Origin: Paracoccus albicereus
GTDB taxonomy: Bacteria; Pseudomonadota; Alphaproteobacteria; Rhodobacterales; Rhodobacteraceae
Direction of reading: 5' to 3'
DNA: 64,000 bases
NCBI RefSeq assembly: GCF_024359525.1
Contig: NZ_JAKZEU010000001.1
Span: 434,001-498,000 of the forward strand
Shown: positions 61,898 through 64,000 of the stretch, piece after piece
How positions within the stretch are numbered: position 1 is the first letter of the stretch
Layout of the letters: the number at the start of each line of letters is the position of its first letter
The notes under the pieces: model-generated
What the model was told of the DNA's origin: nothing
Databases searched by the model: none
The model's input: only the letters and a program-made list of their open reading frames with translations
Position numbers and translations under genes: made by a program

Positions 61898-62625
61898 GCG
61901 GCCTCCACCCCGGTCAGGTCGAGAAAGGTCCGGGTCAGACCGTTCGGGCCGGCGATGTCGGCGGCAAGTCCGCGCTCCAGAACCTGACCCCGATGCAGGA
62001 TCACCAGCGCGTCATCGGGCTGGATTTCATCCATGATATGAGTCGCCCACAGCGCCGAGACGCCACGCTCGGCGATCAGGCGGCGGGTCAGGGCAAGAAC
62101 CTCTGCCCGCGATTTGACGTCGAGGCCGACCGTCGCCTCGTCCAGCAGCAGCAGGTCGGGTTCGTGGATCAGGGCGCGGGCGATCTCGGCCCGGCGGCTT
62201 TGGCCGCCCGAGAGCGAAGACACCCGTGCGCCCGCCTTCCCCGACAGATCCACCTGCGCCAGCACATCCGCGATGCGGGCCTTGGCGTTGCGCCCCGGAA
62301 TACCATGCAGGCTGGCATGATAGCTGAGGTTCTGCATCACCGTCAGGTCGGCATCGAGAGCACGGCTTTGAAACACGACGCCCAGCCGGGCCAGGGCGCG
62401 CGACGGTTCGCGCCGCAGGTCGTGGCCCGCGACGCGAATGACGCCCGACGTGTTGTCGTAGAGCCGGGTGATGAGCGAGAACAACGTGGTCTTGCCCGCG
62501 CCGTTCACGCCCAGCAGCGCCGTGAAGGCGCCGCGCGGAACCGAAAGCGTCACATCCTTCAGCGCCTCGACCTTGCCGAAGCGGTGGCTGACATTCTCTA
62601 CCGAAAGCGCGTCGCCGGCTCTCAT
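61894..62625 (-). CDS. ABC ATPase of the PQQ-alcohol dehydrogenase system (PedB/LutE-like)
   Basis: 243 residues. Walker A LLGVNGAGKTTLFSLITRL, Q-loop VFQSRALDADLTVMQN, signature SSLSGGQSRRAEIARAL (an unusual SGGQSRR), Walker B LLLLDEATVGLD and H-loop ATHIMDEI. I place it in the 'PQQ-dependent alcohol dehydrogenase system' ATPase subfamily by its signature and context. It is coupled to the permease downstream and 4 bp behind the acidic secreted protein gene. Confidence 0.88.
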   Translation of the reverse strand: MRAGDALSVENVSHRFGKVEALKDVTLSVPRGAFTALLGVNGAGKTTLFSLITRLYDNTSGVIRVAGHDLRREPSRALARLGVVFQSRALDADLTVMQNLSYHASLHGIPGRNAKARIADVLAQVDLSGKAGARVSSLSGGQSRRAEIARALIHEPDLLLLDEATVGLDVKSRAEVLALTRRLIAERGVSALWATHIMDEIQPDDALVILHRGQVLERGLAADIAGPNGLTRTFLDLTGVEAA

Positions 62626-62629
62626 GATG

Positions 62630-63268
<639 letters not shown>

Positions 63269-63333
63269 GCGGGTCTTCCTTTCCGAAAGGTTGAACGGGA
63301 TCGGCGCGGCGGACCGCCGCGCCGGAACGGTGG

Positions 63334-64000
63334 CTATTGCGCGTCGGGGGCGACGACGACGCCCCAGGGCTGCTGGCCGACCTGGATCGACTTCACCACT
63401 TCCAGCGATTCCACGTCGATGGCGGAGACATCGTTGGAATTGCCGTTGGTTGTGAAAAGCAGGCTTTCATCAGGCGTGAAGGCCATCTGCCAGACGCGCT
63501 GGCCGACCAGCAGGTAGTCGATGATCTCGTCGGTCTCGCCATCGATCACCGCGACGCGGTTGGCCGGGCCAAGCGCCACGAAGACCTTGCTGCCGTCGTT
63601 GGTGACGCGGACGCCGACCGGCTGGATGGCCTCGGGCAGGACGCCCGGGATCTCGAATTCGATCTTGTCCACGATCTGCTGCGTGGTCGGGTCGATCACG
63701 CTGACAGTGCCGCCGATCTCGCTACTGACGTAAAGCTTGCTGCCGTCGTGGTTGTATTCGGCGAAGCGGGGGCGCGAGTCGACGAGGGTGTTGGCGTAGA
63801 TTTCAAACGTCTCGCTGTCGATGAAATGCGCCATGTTGGTGGTTTCCGAGGTGTTGATGACGGTCTTGCCGTCCGGGCTGACGCCCATTCCCTCGGGTTC
63901 GACGCCGACCGGGATCTCGGCCAGCCGTTCGTGGGTCTGGGTGTCGACCACGGTGACGAGGTTGTCGTCCTCGTTGGCGATGTAGAGTGGATTGCCCGAC
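63334..64000 (-). CDS. YVTN-type beta-propeller protein (5' part outside window)
   Basis: About 222 C-terminal codons are visible; the frame is open to the right edge. Repeated blades: GVSPDGKTVINTSE, NHDGSKLYVSSEIGGTVSVID, VTNDGSKVFVALGPANRVAVID and TPDESLLFTTNGNSNDVSAID, typical of the PQQ-dependent catabolism-associated beta-propeller and of PedA1-like periplasmic proteins. It is the upstream member of the transporter operon, 65 bp before the acidic protein gene. The N-terminus, with its expected signal peptide, is not visible. Confidence 0.88.
   Translation of the reverse strand, partial: SGNPLYIANEDDNLVTVVDTQTHERLAEIPVGVEPEGMGVSPDGKTVINTSETTNMAHFIDSETFEIYANTLVDSRPRFAEYNHDGSKLYVSSEIGGTVSVIDPTTQQIVDKIEFEIPGVLPEAIQPVGVRVTNDGSKVFVALGPANRVAVIDGETDEIIDYLLVGQRVWQMAFTPDESLLFTTNGNSNDVSAIDVESLEVVKSIQVGQQPWGVVVAPDAQ

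Overview
The window is a GC-rich, densely coded bacterial chromosome segment. Several things point to an alphaproteobacterium of the Rhodobacteraceae, most likely Paracoccus or a close relative: the RpoH-type promoter form, alphaproteobacterial ribosomal proteins L36 and S15, an Anbu/ATP-grasp operon, a PQQ-quinoprotein accessory locus with a FlhRS-like regulator pair, and a 3' motif (CCTCCGGCGGGGATATTT) that I recognise from Rhodobacterales genomes. The species cannot be fixed from the sequence alone. No prophage, integrase, insertion sequence or CRISPR array was seen, and no non-coding stretch exceeds about 290 bp.

Layout. 1-2.9 kb: dnaK-dnaJ chaperone operon (dnaJ cut by the left edge) behind a heat-shock-like promoter. 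3-14.4 kb: a surface-polysaccharide locus with a KpsM-like export permease, cysQ, kdsB, galU, galE, two paralogous family-2 glycosyltransferases, a GT14-type transferase, a two-domain sulfotransferase and phosphomannomutase. The sulfotransferase and CysQ, which hydrolyses PAP, suggest a sulfated product. 14.5-23.4 kb: a coupled NTF2-like/GNAT/nitrilase trio, arfB, a NUDIX hydrolase, a phosphate transporter, pncB-pncA, an SLC13 carrier and trhO. 23.4-29.5 kb: the four-part Anbu protease / transglutaminase / alpha-E / circularly permuted ATP-grasp system, interrupted by a periplasmic cyclic nucleotidase on the other strand. 29.6-44.5 kb: mostly housekeeping genes (clpB, pyrF, SPFH-NfeD pair, tRNA-Val, rpmJ, rpsO) plus a small RTX-repeat protein, an exported MTA/SAH nucleosidase-like enzyme, an orphan FbpC-type ATPase and an SDR lacking the canonical active site.

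44.6 kb to the right edge is a PQQ-dependent alcohol/aldehyde oxidation accessory region. It contains small secreted proteins, a hybrid histidine kinase with a FIST (NosP-like) protein and a NarL-type regulator in one overlapping operon, a complete taurine/nitrate-type ABC importer, a SoxYZ-like carrier, an MBL-fold 'quinoprotein relay' hydrolase, an alpha-glucosidase, a GAF-Fis regulator with a palindromic operator in front of an aldehyde dehydrogenase, topoisomerase IB, DUF779 and argC. It ends in a minus-strand operon: YVTN-type beta-propeller (cut by the right edge), an acidic secreted protein with ten consecutive Asp, an ABC ATPase, an ABC-2 permease and an exported protein. That order resembles the PedA1A2BC/Lut transporters linked to lanthanide supply for quinoprotein dehydrogenases. 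The quinoprotein dehydrogenase itself is not in the window and probably lies past the right edge.

The most notable unexplained signals are four GTACAC hexamers at an exact 11-bp period (60279-60322), the Asp-run protein in the presumed metal transporter operon, the FIST/kinase/regulator triplet, the split Anbu system, and a canonical plus-strand terminator at 29623-29645 with no plus-strand gene in front of it.
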